From Zopfochytrium polystomum (lineage: Eukaryota > Chytridiomycota > Chytridiomycetes > Chytridiales > Chytridiaceae), in the NCBI GenBank assembly GCA_025765615.1, contig JAIVFJ010000042.1, forward strand, positions 310,001 to 374,000: a stretch of 64,000 bases of DNA. Reading direction: 5' to 3'. The position numbers and the translations under genes were made by a program. Numbering within the stretch: the stretch's first letter is position 1; each line of letters opens with the position of its first letter. Shown piece after piece: positions 12,260-24,203 of the stretch. The notes beneath the pieces were generated by a model. The model made no database searches. It saw only the letters and a program-made list of their open reading frames with translations, and was not told the DNA's origin.

Positions 12260-12785
12260 TTGCTCTCTGTTCGCCGTGTCTTTCTCTGTCTCTGTCTCCT
12301 CTCCATCGGATGGACCTCATTCCCACCATTAAGAAATGAAGATGAAAATATACTTAAAAATTGCTGTTTCTGTTGGAACATTCCCTCTCGAGAAAAGTGT
12401 TAGAATCAATTTAAAAACATCGTGATCAGTCAAGCAATAGTCCGTCAAGGGATCAAACCATCACCAACCACCATGTTAAGAGTGATCAATTGCTTCACCA
12501 GTCAGCTATACAACTACTGTCAACGCTCACAATCACCACCAACTTTTACCCACCAAGTGATCTTACCCCACTGAGCTCTGAGTGATCAACCCGCCAGCTC
12601 CAGTCAAGTGCCCAGTGGATCACTCTCTGTGACAAGTCACCCAACAAATTCTTTTTCCGTTTCCTCAACCATTTCGCCGATCCTGTCCCAACGTCACTCA
12701 CCCACAAACCCACTTCGCTCATTATCTCTGTTGCAACAATTAACTACTCTCGTTCCCGTCGTTACCGTTGTTCTATCGCAATGTG

Positions 12786-14085
12786 ATGAGCAAGTCAAGT
12801 GTGAAGCTCTTGCATTGTCAGCTAGTCAACCCTGTTGACTTCTCAAGATGGATGGACTACGTGGAGGGGCTTTTTGCCAGTAAGCAAGCAAGTGCTGCCA
12901 TCTGTGTCTGACTTGTGCGCAAAGTTGCGGCTGTCCCAGCAGTCCCCACCACAGACACAACCGCCGCAATTCCTGCCGTCCCTGAGCATTTCAAGTTCTG
13001 GTCAGCAAATCCCCCAGCGGGATATGAGGAATGGGAAGTCATGCATATCACCCAAGAGTACATCCCAAAAAACCCAGAATACGTTGGCTACTGGACCTTT
13101 AGCGATGACGTAATGTCTTCCTGGGAACGTATGACCAGAATCGGGCTGGGATGCTGCACATCTACAATCACATGAGTGAGACTCTTGAACACAAAATCAG
13201 TGGCATTAAGTTTGTCTTTCAGGCACTTGAAGAACTCAAAAGGAAGATTGGACGCATCAGCGAAGCGCAGGTGTGTGCAGTGATTCTCAAGATTGCTGCC
13301 CTCAAGATTGAACCAGGGGGGAAGATTGCTGATTTTCAACCCATATTTGAGAAGCACTACAGAGACCTAGCAGAAGTCAGGAGCCTTGCCTCCAGGGGTG
13401 TCTTAGGCAAAATCAACGAAATGCTAAAGTTTGAGTCAATGGTGGATCAACTGACAGAATGTTTAGAGGACAAAGAGTACTGGCACATTCAGACTGAGAA
13501 CTACCTATCTCAAGTGGACAACAACACCATCACAGACATAACTGCACTCTTTGCCTTACTCAAGACTATGGAAGCCCATAACAAACCTAAAGGACCAACT
13601 GTCACACCACCAGCAGAGCCAGTCAATGAGGCTGCACTACTTAGCAACTTCCACGACTGCAGAGAGCAAAGGTGCTCCCACCAGGCTGAGTGACACCACC
13701 ATAACAGGGAAATCCTTGGTGGGTGCCACCATGGTCGGGGTGGCTGCGCCAGGCAACAGGGTAGAGAACGGGATGCAGAATGGCAATCTGAGTGACGTGG
13801 GCACCACACATCCCAAACTCAGAGACAAGCAGAAAATCAGGCTGCACATGGTGCAGCGCCCAAGGCCAACACCCCAGGTGCTACAGCTCAGGATCAGTGA
13901 CAAGGAGTTGCACTACTGGGGAAGTCAGTGCTGTGGCACCATTGTGGAAGGAGAATCACTTTGCAAAACACTGCATCATGAGGAAACGGGACGAGCCAGT
14001 CGCACTTAGGACCAGTGCCGTGCCATCTGTTGATGATAGCAAGACTGGCAGTAGCGACCCTGAGGAGTATTCATCAGATTTTTAG
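12786..14085 (+). pseudogene. copia gag remnant
   Basis: Three overlapping frames together read as one gag-like polypeptide. The N-terminal piece includes NPVDFSRWMDYVEGLFASKQ; the middle piece contains GYEEWEVMHITQEYIPKNPE; the third is helical and contains GKINEMLKFESMVDQL. The last frame ends in a His/Cys-containing KENHFAKHCIMRKRDEP that resembles the second half of a decayed zinc knuckle. The frames are separated by shifts and stops, so no functional product is expected. Confidence 0.6.
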
Positions 14086-14189
14086 TTGGTCCTGAAGCAC
14101 CCACCTTGGGCAAGTTGTAAGCAGACTTCTAACTTCCAACCAGCACCTCATGTCCCCAAACACCTCACCCTCTCATCATCATCATCCAC

Positions 14190-14756
14190 CATGTTCACGG
14201 AATCACCCATTGGTGTTGACTCTGGCTGTGTCAAGGCCATTCTCAAACACGCCCATCTTTTACATCCTACACCAAACGCGCCTCGTCTGTCCAAACTATT
14301 GACAAAGACTACACCCTGCTCAAAGTCAAAGGTGTCAGACCAGCAAGAATCCCTCTTCCAAACAGCATGGAGATTGTTATCAAGGAAGCCTGCTTCGCCC
14401 CAAGCACACTATACAGTCTCCTTGCCACCAATGACCTTCAAGAAGACGGAAAGTTTTTCTTTTCTAAGTTTAAAGGCCGCCCTGGTGTTATCTTGAGAAC
14501 TAGTGACGTGTCCCCCATTGGCTGCTGTGTCAAATGCTCAGGACTTCACTTCCTTGTCACCAAGAATTCAAAGCTTCATTGGCTCAGTCACACAGCTGTA
14601 GCAACCATTGAAATGGTTCATCAGGAGACCTTTCCATCACCTGACAGCCCATCACCAGTTGCTTCCAAGGCAGCACAACTTCGCATTGCTGAGGTTGAGT
14701 GGCTGCATTGCGCACTGGGTCATGTCAGCTTCCAGTGCTTCAAATTCATTACGTAT
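14190..14756 (+). pseudogene. copia protease / GAG-pre-integrase remnant
   Basis: The reading begins with an aspartic-protease-like VDSGC. It continues in a second frame with FAPSTLYSLLATNDLQEDGK and ends in WLHCALGHVSFQCFKFI, which matches the LxHxRLGHxSxxxLxxL form of the copia GAG-pre-integrase domain. The homology stops at about 14756, where a repeat shared with copia copy A begins. Confidence 0.6.
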
Positions 14757-14883
14757 GTATCAATTATTCATAACAGAGTTTTTCTCTTTCTCTCCAAGTT
14801 GGGGAGAAGGACCTCTCACAAACACACATCTCCACTTCATTCACTCCTTCCACTCACTCACTCAGAGTAGACTGTTTACAACC
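14757..14883 (+). repeat. Repeat inverted relative to 20268-20390
   Basis: About 100 bp beginning in the region of GTTTTTCTCTTTCTCTC and running through the CACTCACTCACTCAGAGTAG segment recur as the reverse complement at 20268-20390. In the second location the segment forms the outer edge of copia copy A, so this is probably an LTR-proximal fragment of that family inserted in the plus-strand element. Confidence 0.75.
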
Positions 14884-15140
14884 ACCACATACTGCAGCAC
14901 CAGAAACAGCAGTGGTCCCCAGCATTGACCCTGACCTACCACCACCAAAGAAGAAACATGGACGACTGAGAAAGAACCCAACCAATGACCAACTGGTGCA
15001 AGCAATTCTCTATATCTTTTACCTCTTCAAAACACATCAAAACAATAAACACAACCTCGTCCCCAAAACATCACACACACAGGGAGCCGAAGCACAGGGC
15101 ACCACTGGTGTGGTTAGGGACCATCCTTCTGTTGAAGTTC

Positions 15141-15230
15141 GGCTTACCTAACTTAGTGTAAGTCGCATCGGCAGCGGCGAGGAGGCCACCGTCTACATAG
15201 GAAGCTGGCTTCCTAGGCTCAAATCTCAAC
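15141..15230 (+). repeat. 90-bp dispersed repeat, copy 1 (candidate SINE-like fragment)
   Basis: This 90-bp segment matches 28552-28641 without gaps, with 11 substitutions by my count. It contains a perfect inverted repeat, GGAAGC-TG-GCTTCC, followed closely by GGCTCAAATCTC, which resembles a Pol III B box (GGTTCRANTCC). A weak A-box-like GGCAGCGGCGAGG lies upstream. It is flanked on both sides by unrelated retroelement debris. Confidence 0.65.
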
Positions 15231-15639
15231 ACCTTCCAGCAGCGCTAGGGGTGGTTGGCCCAGCAGCTTTGTAGACATGGCATCTCAGTCCAGCACAGAG
15301 GTTCCAGTGGCCATGGACGGTGAGAGCCCTGTGTGGTGGGGCGCTGCGTCTGTGTGAGCCTGGAACACTCACATCACTAGGGGTGGAAGGTCCTGTGATG
15401 CTGCGGAACCAGCCATGCTAAGTGACACACCCTGCTGCTGATAGTGCTCCTGACGTTCCAGATGTGTTATTTGCGTGCGGACCATATGAGGACTCAGACA
15501 GCAAAGACATTCAATCTGTCTCCATGTCAGACTCAGACGTCGAAGACAGACCACTCTTTGCTTTTGATGTCAACTCCAACACAGTTTGAGTGTCACCTGA
15601 CACATACAACACCATTTTCGTGGCGCTGCCAGCTGGTGT

Positions 15640-15930
15640 ATTAATCCCCTATGGAATGGTTTGTTTACTCCAGAGGGATTGTACAGACTAAAGCAATCAG
15701 GTCTGGTACCTGTGTCTTGCAGCACACCTTCAGTCGAAGGGATTCCAGCAGAGTCCGGCAGACCCTTACTTGTTCTGGCAGCAGAACCAGCATGGACTTT
15801 GCTTCATCCTCACCTACGTTGATGACATTCCCTTGTTCAGTCATACTGCTGCCATCAAGGATGCGATTGCTGACCTCAAGGGGGTGTTCTGTTCTCTCAA
15901 TGGAAGTTATCTGTGATTCGAACTGCACAA
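15640..15930 (+). pseudogene. copia reverse-transcriptase remnant (YVDD)
   Basis: The third frame reads QQSPADPYLFWQQNQHGLCF followed by LTYVDDIPLFSHTAAIKDA, the fingers-palm region of RVT_2 (copia) reverse transcriptase, with the catalytic pair at 15821-15826. Stops follow within about 100 bp. The adjoining 16105-16660 region has no recognisable coding content. Confidence 0.7.
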
Positions 15931-17289
15931 TCATTCACCAAGCTAACTTCATCCAAAACTTCCTATCTTGCTTTGAGGCTGAACACAGCGCCGTGAGGCC
16001 TCAATGGAAGACCTTTGTAAACTTCCTGGCCGACAAAAGCATGATTTTCTGTGGAAAAAACTCTTCACACTTTGTTCAATTTCTTGGGGGACGCACAACA
16101 TAGGGGAAAAGAGAAATGGAGAGGGATGGTTCAAATTCCAGTGGCGACTTCGAGACTATTCATTCTCATTTTTGGCTGCTTTGTGGTTTCAGGTTAAGAT
16201 TCACAAGCAGGCTAAGAATAGGGGGCTTCAAAGGTTGAAAAAACTGACAATTTTTTGGCAGATTAATTTTCACTGTTATCTGAATCTTGGTCTGTGAAAC
16301 CACATGGATTTGTTGCCAAAAAGCTGCTGGATTTTTGACAGTGGCAAAAGGCAGAAATTCTAAATTTGGGCTTCGCCTTCAAGAGAGTAGTCCAATTTTT
16401 CCGACTAGCCGCTGCAGTAGTGTGAGACTACAGACTACACTGAGGTCTCAGTGATAAAGTCTAGGGATTTTATTTGCAAAAACAAGTGTACCTGTCATAA
16501 AACTGCAAGGATTGGGACCCTATTATTATTCCCAGTTCTTTGGTTTCCAAGGCATTATCAAAGTGTATTTGCAGCTAACCTGTCTTTATTAGTGGGACCG
16601 CTTTTACATCTTTTGTCTTTTCAGTTTCTATTGCAGCAACATATTTTCTTTTTTGGTGACTAATGAAGACTGCTTGACTGCTATGGAGCTAGGCTCTCTT
16701 CAGGTTCCTCTTCATCTTCACCAAGGAAGACAGCAAATTAGTCAGGGTTCCAACCATAGTCATTGTTGTCATCATTGTCTTCCGTATTTTGGGGAAGAGT
16801 TGGAGATTGATCATGATGGTGGCTGTCCCCCCCCCGGAAGCCTGGTGCAGTTGCTGGCGAGTACTAGAGGAGGGAGCACCATCAGGAGGAGTGTTGGATA
16901 ATCGACGGTAAGAGTCAAGTTGTGGCTTGACAGGCTTGAAAGGAGGAGAGTTGTCAGTTTCAGGAAAATCTGTAAAATCATCAGAGAGTGAAGTTAAGAA
17001 ATCTGAATTAAGAGATTGAAGCTTAACGTCGCTGCAGACAAGGCCAGGAAAGACATGCTCATGCAAGCTATAGTGGCCCGTAAGAAGAATGGTCTGTGCA
17101 GCAAAGTCGTAGCTGAGGGCAAAAGACTCGCTGTCTGTGTCAAAACCCAAGAAGAGTCCAAGTGAGGCCCAAGGAGAGAACTTGGTCTTGTGTGAGTTTG
17201 CAGGTTCTGTATACTCATTGTTGAGTGTGACAATGAGGCAGCCAAAAATTCCAAGGTGGCGTAGGTTGAGTTTTTGGCCTTGGTAATAT

Positions 17290-19270
17290 TCAAATGGAAT
17301 TCAACCAGTGCAAGTGTGTTGCACATGATTGCACAGGAATGAAGCATGGCATATTGCGTAGGACCAGAAGAACTGTGGAAGCTGGGCTTCAATCAGGAGA
17401 CAGGAAGCAATGTAGGTGATGACCTTGATGGCATTTTCTGCAACACCATCACCCTCTTGACATAAGGACAGAAGGCTGAAAGACAATGGGGGGTTGGTGG
17501 TTGATACAGTAGGCCTCAAATTGCTGAGTATTAAGGCCAAGGTTGTCTGCCCGTACAAATAGTGTTTGATGAGTGGGGAAGAGTTGCTCTTCAAAATCAA
17601 TGCGATCAATTATACGTTGAGTGACGCCTGCTGTGCGTTGACCCAAGTGTAGCCTGTGGCATAGTCAACAATAACTTCAAAGTAGTTGAAACCATCAAGA
17701 GAACCTGTACTGATCTTGCCGGTTTGGTTGGTACACAGCATCTGCAGCAGAGCAAAATCAAAACGAGGCTTGGCCATGAGGTGTTGCCAGCACATCTTTG
17801 CCATATCGCAAATGAGGCAAGGCTCGCGTGTTGTTGGTGGTGGAGCAGGAGCACCATCGACATCACCAGGCTTGAGAGTGTTGCGTACTTGCTCTCAGTG
17901 GATGTGGCCAAAACGTCAGTGCCAAAGGTCGCATGCAGTTGCCGGTGATGTGTAGGCAATGGGCTCAACTGAAATTGTCCTGGACTCAGATGAGAGAGTA
18001 GAGGCTGTTGAGTTGTTTGCCAATCTTGATGCCGTGTTGAGATGCAAGTGTTGCAAGATCAAGAAGGAAGACAGAATCCTGAGTGAATAGCATCCCAGCA
18101 GTTGGGTCTTGGAGGACATGTGACACAGAGAGGAGCAGTTCCTTGAGTGATGGGACATGAAGCACGTTGCAGAGCACCACATCAAAACAGGAAAGGTAAG
18201 ACTGACAGATCCAATTCCTTTGACGCGGCATTCATGGTCAGCTGCTAGGTGGGCATGGTGTTCAGTTTCAAATTGTTGGTACTCAGTGAATTGCTCCTGT
18301 GGGATCATTGTGGGTACCGCTCCAGAATCAATCATGTACGGAAGAGAGGCTATGCCTGTGTGTGCTGCACTCACTGTTGCAGTATTCACAAAGAAGTAGA
18401 AGTGAGAGGGACCGTTTATTTGAGAAGAAGAAGAAACAAAAGGCCCTCCTGTAGCAGGTTGAAAGAACAAGAGTTGCTTGCTGTACAGCAGCAGTTGCTG
18501 AGGCTGAAGCATGGTTTGGTTGAGCAGGTGTGAAGTGTTGCATTTGAAGCCTGGCTGAGATGGCATTGGCTTGGCACATGTGCAGGCAGTGCTCAGACTT
18601 GTGCGTGTGTGCGTCGGTGGCCAAGCTTGGAATCTCTGCACAGAACTCGCACCCAGTGACTTCAACTCTTCCAAGACGTCGATGGATTGAGATAGCCTTT
18701 GGCTCTGGCCTATGGGTGACTCCTGGCAAGTGGCAGTCACAGCAGTCCCTTTCCATGTGGTGAACATGCGCCTTGTGGTAACCGCACCAGTAGCGGGGCC
18801 TATCCCCACAACGAGGGGAGCGAGAGCGGTTTGGTTGTTGTGGGTGTTGCAACCCCTGTTGTCGTCGTTCCTGTAGTTGCTTCCTTGGCAATTGTTTTGT
18901 TCTGCTTGCTCAAGGTCATTTTGACCTCCTTGTATGGTCACTTCAGTGGCGCCTATCATTGCAGTCATCATTGTCCTCACAGTGGTTGTTGCCCACTTGA
19001 CTCCAGTTGCAGTTGTTGCTGCAGTTCCTGCAGTCTTCCTCTTCATCTGCCTCAAGGGCAGTCAAGACAGCAGTAAGCTCATCCATGATATTCTGGAGAT
19101 CGTTGCAGTGGGTGTCCTTGTTTCGAAGTGCTGCCACAAATGGTCCAAAACGACTATGAGCTGAGCCGCACGTGAGGTCTGTGTGCAGTTTGCTCTGCAG
19201 TTTGCGCACAAACTCATCAAGTCAGTTCTGGCCATGACCTTGGATGAATAGTCGATGAAGTTGCTCAATC
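17290..19270 (-). pseudogene. copia gag-protease-integrase polyprotein, broken
   Basis: Minus-strand frames give, in order, gag helices (RFGPFVAALRNKDTHCNDLQN), a knuckle-like YWCGYHKAHVHHMERDCC, a protease (SLPYMIDSGAVPTMIP, with the DSG catalytic triplet changed only to DSGA as in many copia elements) and a pre-integrase region (VLHVPSLKELLLSVSHVL). The integrase core includes FNYFEVIVDYATGYTWVN and the distal integrase LIEAQLPQFFWSYAICHASF. The series spans at least four frames separated by stops, so it is a pseudogene. Confidence 0.75.
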
Positions 19271-20267
19271 TCGCACACGGCAGCCACAGTCTCGATAGAG
19301 GTGAATGTTGCAGCAGAACTCAAACAAGTGCGAGGTCTCTGGGAGCCTGATCATCAAAGTTGACCGAGCTGTTTCATTCTCCTTGATGAAGAAACGAGTT
19401 TAGGTTGGACGACATTGCATTGTGTGTAGTGATGATTCTGTTGCAGGAGAAAACCAGTAGCTGGAAAAATTTGGAGGAGTTGCTTGACAGTGCGGTGGTG
19501 ACAAATTGTGACTCTAGGAGTTGTTTGATGCTGTACTTGATGGAGAAAACGGTCCAGGATAGAAGATGTGTGTTGCACACAATGATTGTTGCAAGCTGAT
19601 TGATGGACGAAAAATTCTGAAATCAGAATAGCAGTTTGGCACAGTTGAAGAGCAACTGTGTGCCAAATTTCCGGCCTAGAATCAAAGTTTTGGTGGTGTT
19701 TTCCCTTGGGGAGTGTTGGAGAACAGAATAGAGAGAACTTAGAGCAATTTGGTGTGCAGCTTGGGTGACTTGTCACACAAGAAAGGACAAAATGGTGGTT
19801 GGAGGCAGTGGTAGTCCGACTTTCGGACCCCCTTATTGAAATCGCTTGTAGCTCCTGCTGTAGGCATTGTAGCGCAGCGCGTTAGATATCAATGTAAAGA
19901 GCAGAAGCAGCCAAATATAGTTGTGCAAGGGCGTCCTCTGATCGCTTCTCCCCATTGAGATGATGTCACTCAAAGCTGAGGAAGCGTTTTCGACTTCAGC
20001 GGCCATTCAGATTCTGTAGGGACAACGTAGAGAGCTCTGTTATGACTTGTTGGAAATAGGAGAATCAGAGCTTCCAAATGCACTATCGCAAGCCCAGATT
20101 GAATGGCAGAGTGGGCCAGGAGAGGGCGTCGAAAATTTTGGGCCTCCCAAACGAAATGGTTTCTAAAGTTGGGCTATGCTGATTCTGTTTGTTGGAGGTG
20201 GTAGAGAGTGGTTTTCGCCGCTGGAATCTGTGGTTGATGCAGCCAGATAGCTGGCACGCTGATGTGT

Positions 20268-20390
20268 AAACAGTCTACTCTGAGTGAGTGAGTGGAAGGA
20301 GTGAATGAAGTGGAGATGTGTGTTTGTGGGTGGTCCTTCTCCCCAACTTAGAGAGAAAGAGAAAAAACCCGTCATGAACTGAGGCCACAT
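20268..20390 (-). repeat. LTR-proximal segment of copia copy A, inverted copy at 14757
   Basis: The reverse complement carries the CT-rich CTCTTTCTCTCTAAGTTGGG followed by the CACTCACTCACTCAGAGTAG segment that also occurs at 14757-14883 on the plus strand. Confidence 0.7.
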
Positions 20391-21509
20391 GACTAATCAG
20401 TGTTGCACTGATCCTTCAGAGGAATGTCCGTCTGAATGTTCATTCTTTGTGTTTGAGACCTCTGTTAGACAGATCAGTAGGGATACTTCATGGACTAGGC
20501 AAGTAGTAGGGTTGAAACACTCCCTAGACAACAGCCCCTCCCTAGACAACAGCCCAATAAAGTTATTTTTAGCCTATTATTTGCTTTCCTTCGCTCTAGG
20601 GCCTGATCCCAGGGTCAAAGGAGTGAGTATAGTCTCACTTAGGGAAGCCAAGGCGCCTCGCAGGCTTACTCAAAAGGCACACACTCCCAGCCCGACGTGC
20701 CAAAACGGCCGTCTGGCAACATTGCGGAGCAACAAACTAGACATAAGAAACTTCGCCATTACGGAAGGAAGCTTCCACGATGCGGAGCTTATCAGTCAGT
20801 CGTGAGCGCTGTTGCCAAATTAGGGGCAAGGCTGGGGAGATCTGCTGGAGCTTGTGGTGACGGGGACGTGTCTCACTCTCACTCTCGCTCTCCCTCCCTC
20901 CCTCCCTCTCCCTCCCTCACACACTCTCTCTGTCTCTTTCTCTCTCTCTCTCTGTTAGATGCTTTTCTTTCTCTCTCTCTAACTCTCCGTCTCTCTCTGT
21001 CTACTCGTTGCTCCATTTTGGCAAGATCTAATCGTTGTTTGAATGTTGCAGAGTCGATGCTGCTGGCTGGCCGCAGTCCTTGGGGGTCTTATCAGCTGTC
21101 TTTCTCTGGGTGTCTCTCTGAGTGCGGTCTGTCGGCAGCTCTGCCAAGAACGATGCCTGTCTCCGTGCCCGCATTGCGAGGATCGAGTGGAAATCTGGCG
21201 CAATCTGAAAATTTCGATTCCGTTTTTGTTCTTGTTTTTCCTTTTGCGGCGGACCACACAATTTTTCCTTCTTTTTCTTTTTTCTTTCTCTCGTATCTAA
21301 AAACCTGGTCTTGTCTATCTCGGGAGACAACGGGTATCACGTAATCGTCGATCGACTTCCACTACTGCTGGGTCGCTCACACACACACCCACACACACTA
21401 TCACACACTCTCTCTATATCTATCTCTCACTTCTCTCTGCCTGACTTTTCTTGTTGCACACGATTGGGGCAGTTAGATATAAACGCGAGAGAGAGAGAGA
21501 GAGACAGAC

Positions 21510-21540
<31 letters not shown>

Positions 21541-21769
21541 TTGAGAGAGAATATATAGACAGCGACGACGCAAAAATGCCACCGGCGGAAAACAGTTATA
21601 ACCTGCGTCCCCTCCCCAAATCAGTAATTACTGAATACACCTCCTCCCCTTCACGCCCTTCCCACTCGCTCTTCGCAGATTGCACCCTGATTCCCAACAA
21701 AAGTCAATCTCAATCGCGACTCTCCTCTAAAAACCCTTCCTTCCCACACCCTAAGAGAGAGCAAACGCA
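20391..21769. other. Intergenic region upstream of the permease, with CT and GA microsatellites
   Basis: No gene is supported before the permease. CT/CCCT-rich tracts lie at about 20868-21000 and a GA tract at 21488-21541. A TATA-like GATATAAACG lies at about 21476. An ATG at 21576 in good context (AAAAATGCC) opens a 102-codon upstream ORF that runs past the permease start in another frame. It might be a uORF or may be removed by an unseen 5' intron. Confidence 0.5.
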
Positions 21770-23457
21770 ATGGAGACCTTCCTCTCCCTCTTCCGCCCCA
21801 AGCCCGTCGGCGACTGGGAATCCGACGACTCTGACGAGTACGACGGCCACGGCGCCGCGAAGGGTACCTACCGCAAAGCCCTGACCGCCTTTGACCTGAC
21901 CGCCCTCGGCGTCGGCGGCATCATCGGCGCTGGTATCTTCACCCTCACCGGTCAGGTCGCTCGCGAAGTCGCCGGCCCCCGCCGTCGTCATCTCGTACCT
22001 CGTCTCGGGCGTCGTCTGCGCGCTGTCTGCTCTCTGCTACGCGGAGCTCGCGGCAATGATCCCCGTGTCGGGCTCGGCCTACTCGTACACTTACGCCACA
22101 CTCGGCGAGTTTGTGGCGTGGATGATCGGATGGGACTTGGTGAGTTGTAGCACCAAAGCGTTGAGTGCTTCAGAGGATGGAACTTGCTTGCTTCCGTGTC
22201 GTCCGTTTTTACTTCCATACCCTCAATGTCTAATGCGCCAACGTCCCTTTGTGCCAACTCGGTAGATTCTCGAGTACATGGTGGGTGCCGCATCCGTTGC
22301 CGTCGGGTGGGCCGGCTACCTCGGCTTTTTCCTGAACGAGGCTTCGGGAGGCAAAATCGTTTTCGACAAGAACCTTTCAGACGCCCCCGTAGCCTGGGAC
22401 GAAGCGACGAGCTCGTTCATTACTACCGGCCACTCGTTCAACATCCCCGCCTTTGCCGGCACCATCTTGCTGACCGTCATTCTCGCGTCGGGCGTTAAAC
22501 TGACGGCAATTGTTGTGAACGTGCTCGTTGTCGTGAAGGTCATAATCACCATCATGTTCATCTTTGGCGGCATCAAGTACGCGAACAGCGCCAACTACCA
22601 GCCGTTCACTCCTTACGGCGGCGACGGCATTTTCAAGGGCGCCGTCACCGTCTTCTTCGCCTACATTGGCTTCGACGCCGTCTCAACCACCGCTCAAGAG
22701 GCCCAGAACCCGCAGCGCGACATGCCCATCGGCATCATCGGCTCCCTCGCCGTATGCACCGTCCTGTACGTCGCCGTCTGCCTCGTCCTCTCGGCCCTCC
22801 TGCCGTACCAGGACATCCCCGTCGACGCCCCCGTCGCCAACTCCATCGTCCAGGCAGGCGGACCCGCCTGGTTCGGCACAATCCTCGCCCTCGGCGCCCT
22901 CGCCGGCCTGACCTCGGTCATGATGGTCTCTCTGATCGGCCAGCCGCGCATCTTCCGCGCAATGGCCTACGACGGCCTGTTCCCCAAAGCCATCGCCTAC
23001 ATCCACCCAAAAACCAAAACCCCGATCGTCACCACCCCTCATCACCGGCGCCTTCACCGCCGTCTGCGCCGGCCTCCTCCCCATCGACGTCCTCGCAAAC
23101 CTCACCTCCATCGGCACCCTCCTCGCCTTCCTCGTCTCCGCCCTCGCCGTCATCGTCCTCCGCATCCGCGAACCCCACCGCGAGCGCCCCTTCAGGGTCC
23201 CCTTCGGCACCGTCGGCGGCTTCCTCTGGCCTGCTCTCGCCATCGCCTCCATCATCACCCTCATGGTCAAGGGCGGGACCGTCGAAACCGTCCTCCGCGT
23301 CCTGATTTGGCTCGCTATCGGCCTCGTTATCTACTTTACTTTTGGCTTTTGGAACTCCAAGCTCAGGCACCCCGAGAAGTGGGACCCCGCGGACCTGCCA
23401 CCGTCCGTCACCTCGCGCGTCGACGTTGTCGACGGTATGAAGAAGGGCGACGCGTAA
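21770..23457 (+). CDS. APC-superfamily amino-acid permease (CAT-like), two frame breaks
   Basis: Exon 1 is 21770-22139; a 126-nt intron (GTGAGT...GGTAG) ends at 22265; exon 2 is 22266-23457. The conceptual product is about 519 residues. The first span carries the APC signature ALGVGGIIGAGIFTLTGQVA; then come YAELAAMIPVSGSAYSYTYA, FFAYIGFDAVSTTAQEAQNP (TM6-7 region of cationic amino-acid transporters) and SVMMVSLIGQPRIFRAMAYD, with about 12 spans in total. It is probably a plasma-membrane or vacuolar importer of basic or neutral amino acids; substrate specificity cannot be read. Two one-base surpluses break the frame, at C-runs 21976-21980 and 23035-23038. Reading through each restores conserved sequence immediately, so I consider them assembly errors. 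Confidence 0.88.
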
Positions 23458-24088
23458 GGAGGGGGTGAAAATTGGTGTGTGGGTTCAATAATCGATGAAC
23501 GTGACGGGACATTGCGATTGCCCCTCTACCGGCCACCTAACTGCTCCTTTTGAACTTAATTTTCTGTGATTTTTCTTGCTTTCTTCTAGGTTGTTACTGG
23601 TTGGTAGTACGTTTTTTCACTTCCCAGTGTTTGTTGTACTATGTGTTTTGCCGTGTTCCTAGTTTTTCCTGGTGACCTTATATGAAAGTTTTTTTGGTGT
23701 TTGCTTCGGTTTTCTTTTTGTTCCCCCGCCCTGTGCTCGCGTAAAAGGTTTGAGTCTGCTACTTGTCTCCTCCTTTATGGTGTCAGGTCCACCCCCCCTC
23801 ACCACCACCGCGCACTCCGAATCCTCCCTTGCCCGCCAAAGAAGAGTACCGAAAAAGAATGTTCGTGCCTTTTGTGGGCAATTGAATCTCTTGTTTTGCG
23901 CCTTTCTCGTGGCGAAGGGAACCTTCTTTCGTTTCAACCTGTTCGCGGGGGGGCTTGCATCCAAGTTCCCATTTCTGTTGAGAAGATATAATGCACAAGC
24001 CCCTTCTTTGGCCAATTTCCTTCACTTCTACTTTTTCTCCCTATTCTCCAAGGTCCTTTATAATCAGTTCTTGTTTACACTCAGTGAT

Positions 24089-24203
24089 CATGGGAACTTC
24101 TTCATCCCCAATCACTGTGCAGGTATGCCTTGATTGTGTTGCACCTTCCCAAGCACATCCTTACAATACATGGGAACTTCTTCATCCCCAGTCACTGTGC
24201 AGG
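24089..24203 (+). repeat. 35-bp direct repeat pair, 80-bp period
   Basis: The two copies begin CATGGGAACTTCTTCATCCC and end CACTGTGCAGG, differing at one position. The copies are 80 bp apart start to start and occur nowhere else I noticed in the window. Confidence 0.8.

Larger units (their letters stand above)
12420..16105 (+). mobile_element. Degenerate Ty1/copia retrotransposon, plus strand
   Basis: Pieces occur in copia order on the plus strand. Gag-like sequence starts at ATG 12786 (MSKSSVKLLHCQLVN) and continues in two other frames to about 14085, including a long helical stretch at 13151-13680. A protease-like VDSGC lies near 14214. A GAG-pre-integrase signature (WLHCALGHVSFQCFKFI) is at about 14700-14750. 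A reverse-transcriptase segment near 15720-15900 reads GFQQSPADPYLFWQQ, then LTYVDDIPLF with the YVDD box at 15815-15826. Integrase core and RNase H are missing or unrecognisable. Many frame breaks and inserted repeats at 14757 and 15141 show that this copy is dead. Confidence 0.8.
16680..20390 (-). mobile_element. Ty1/copia retrotransposon copy A, minus strand (gag-PR-IN; no RT)
   Basis: On the minus strand from 20390 downward come a non-coding leader/LTR-like region (20390-19380), gag (19270-18900), a Cys/His knuckle (18840-18760), protease, integrase (about 17968-17290) and a Pro/Ser-rich linker down to 16680. Homology to copy B stops there and RT/RNase H is missing. Coding frames are broken repeatedly. 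The leader at 19380-20110 matches 35165-35875 of copy B, and the linker at 16680-17110 matches 34670-35110 of copy B. Confidence 0.8.

Noticed and set aside
15141..15230. The 90-bp repeat as a functional tRNA gene
   Set aside because: No acceptor stem and no proper anticodon arm; only the B-box-like segment fits.
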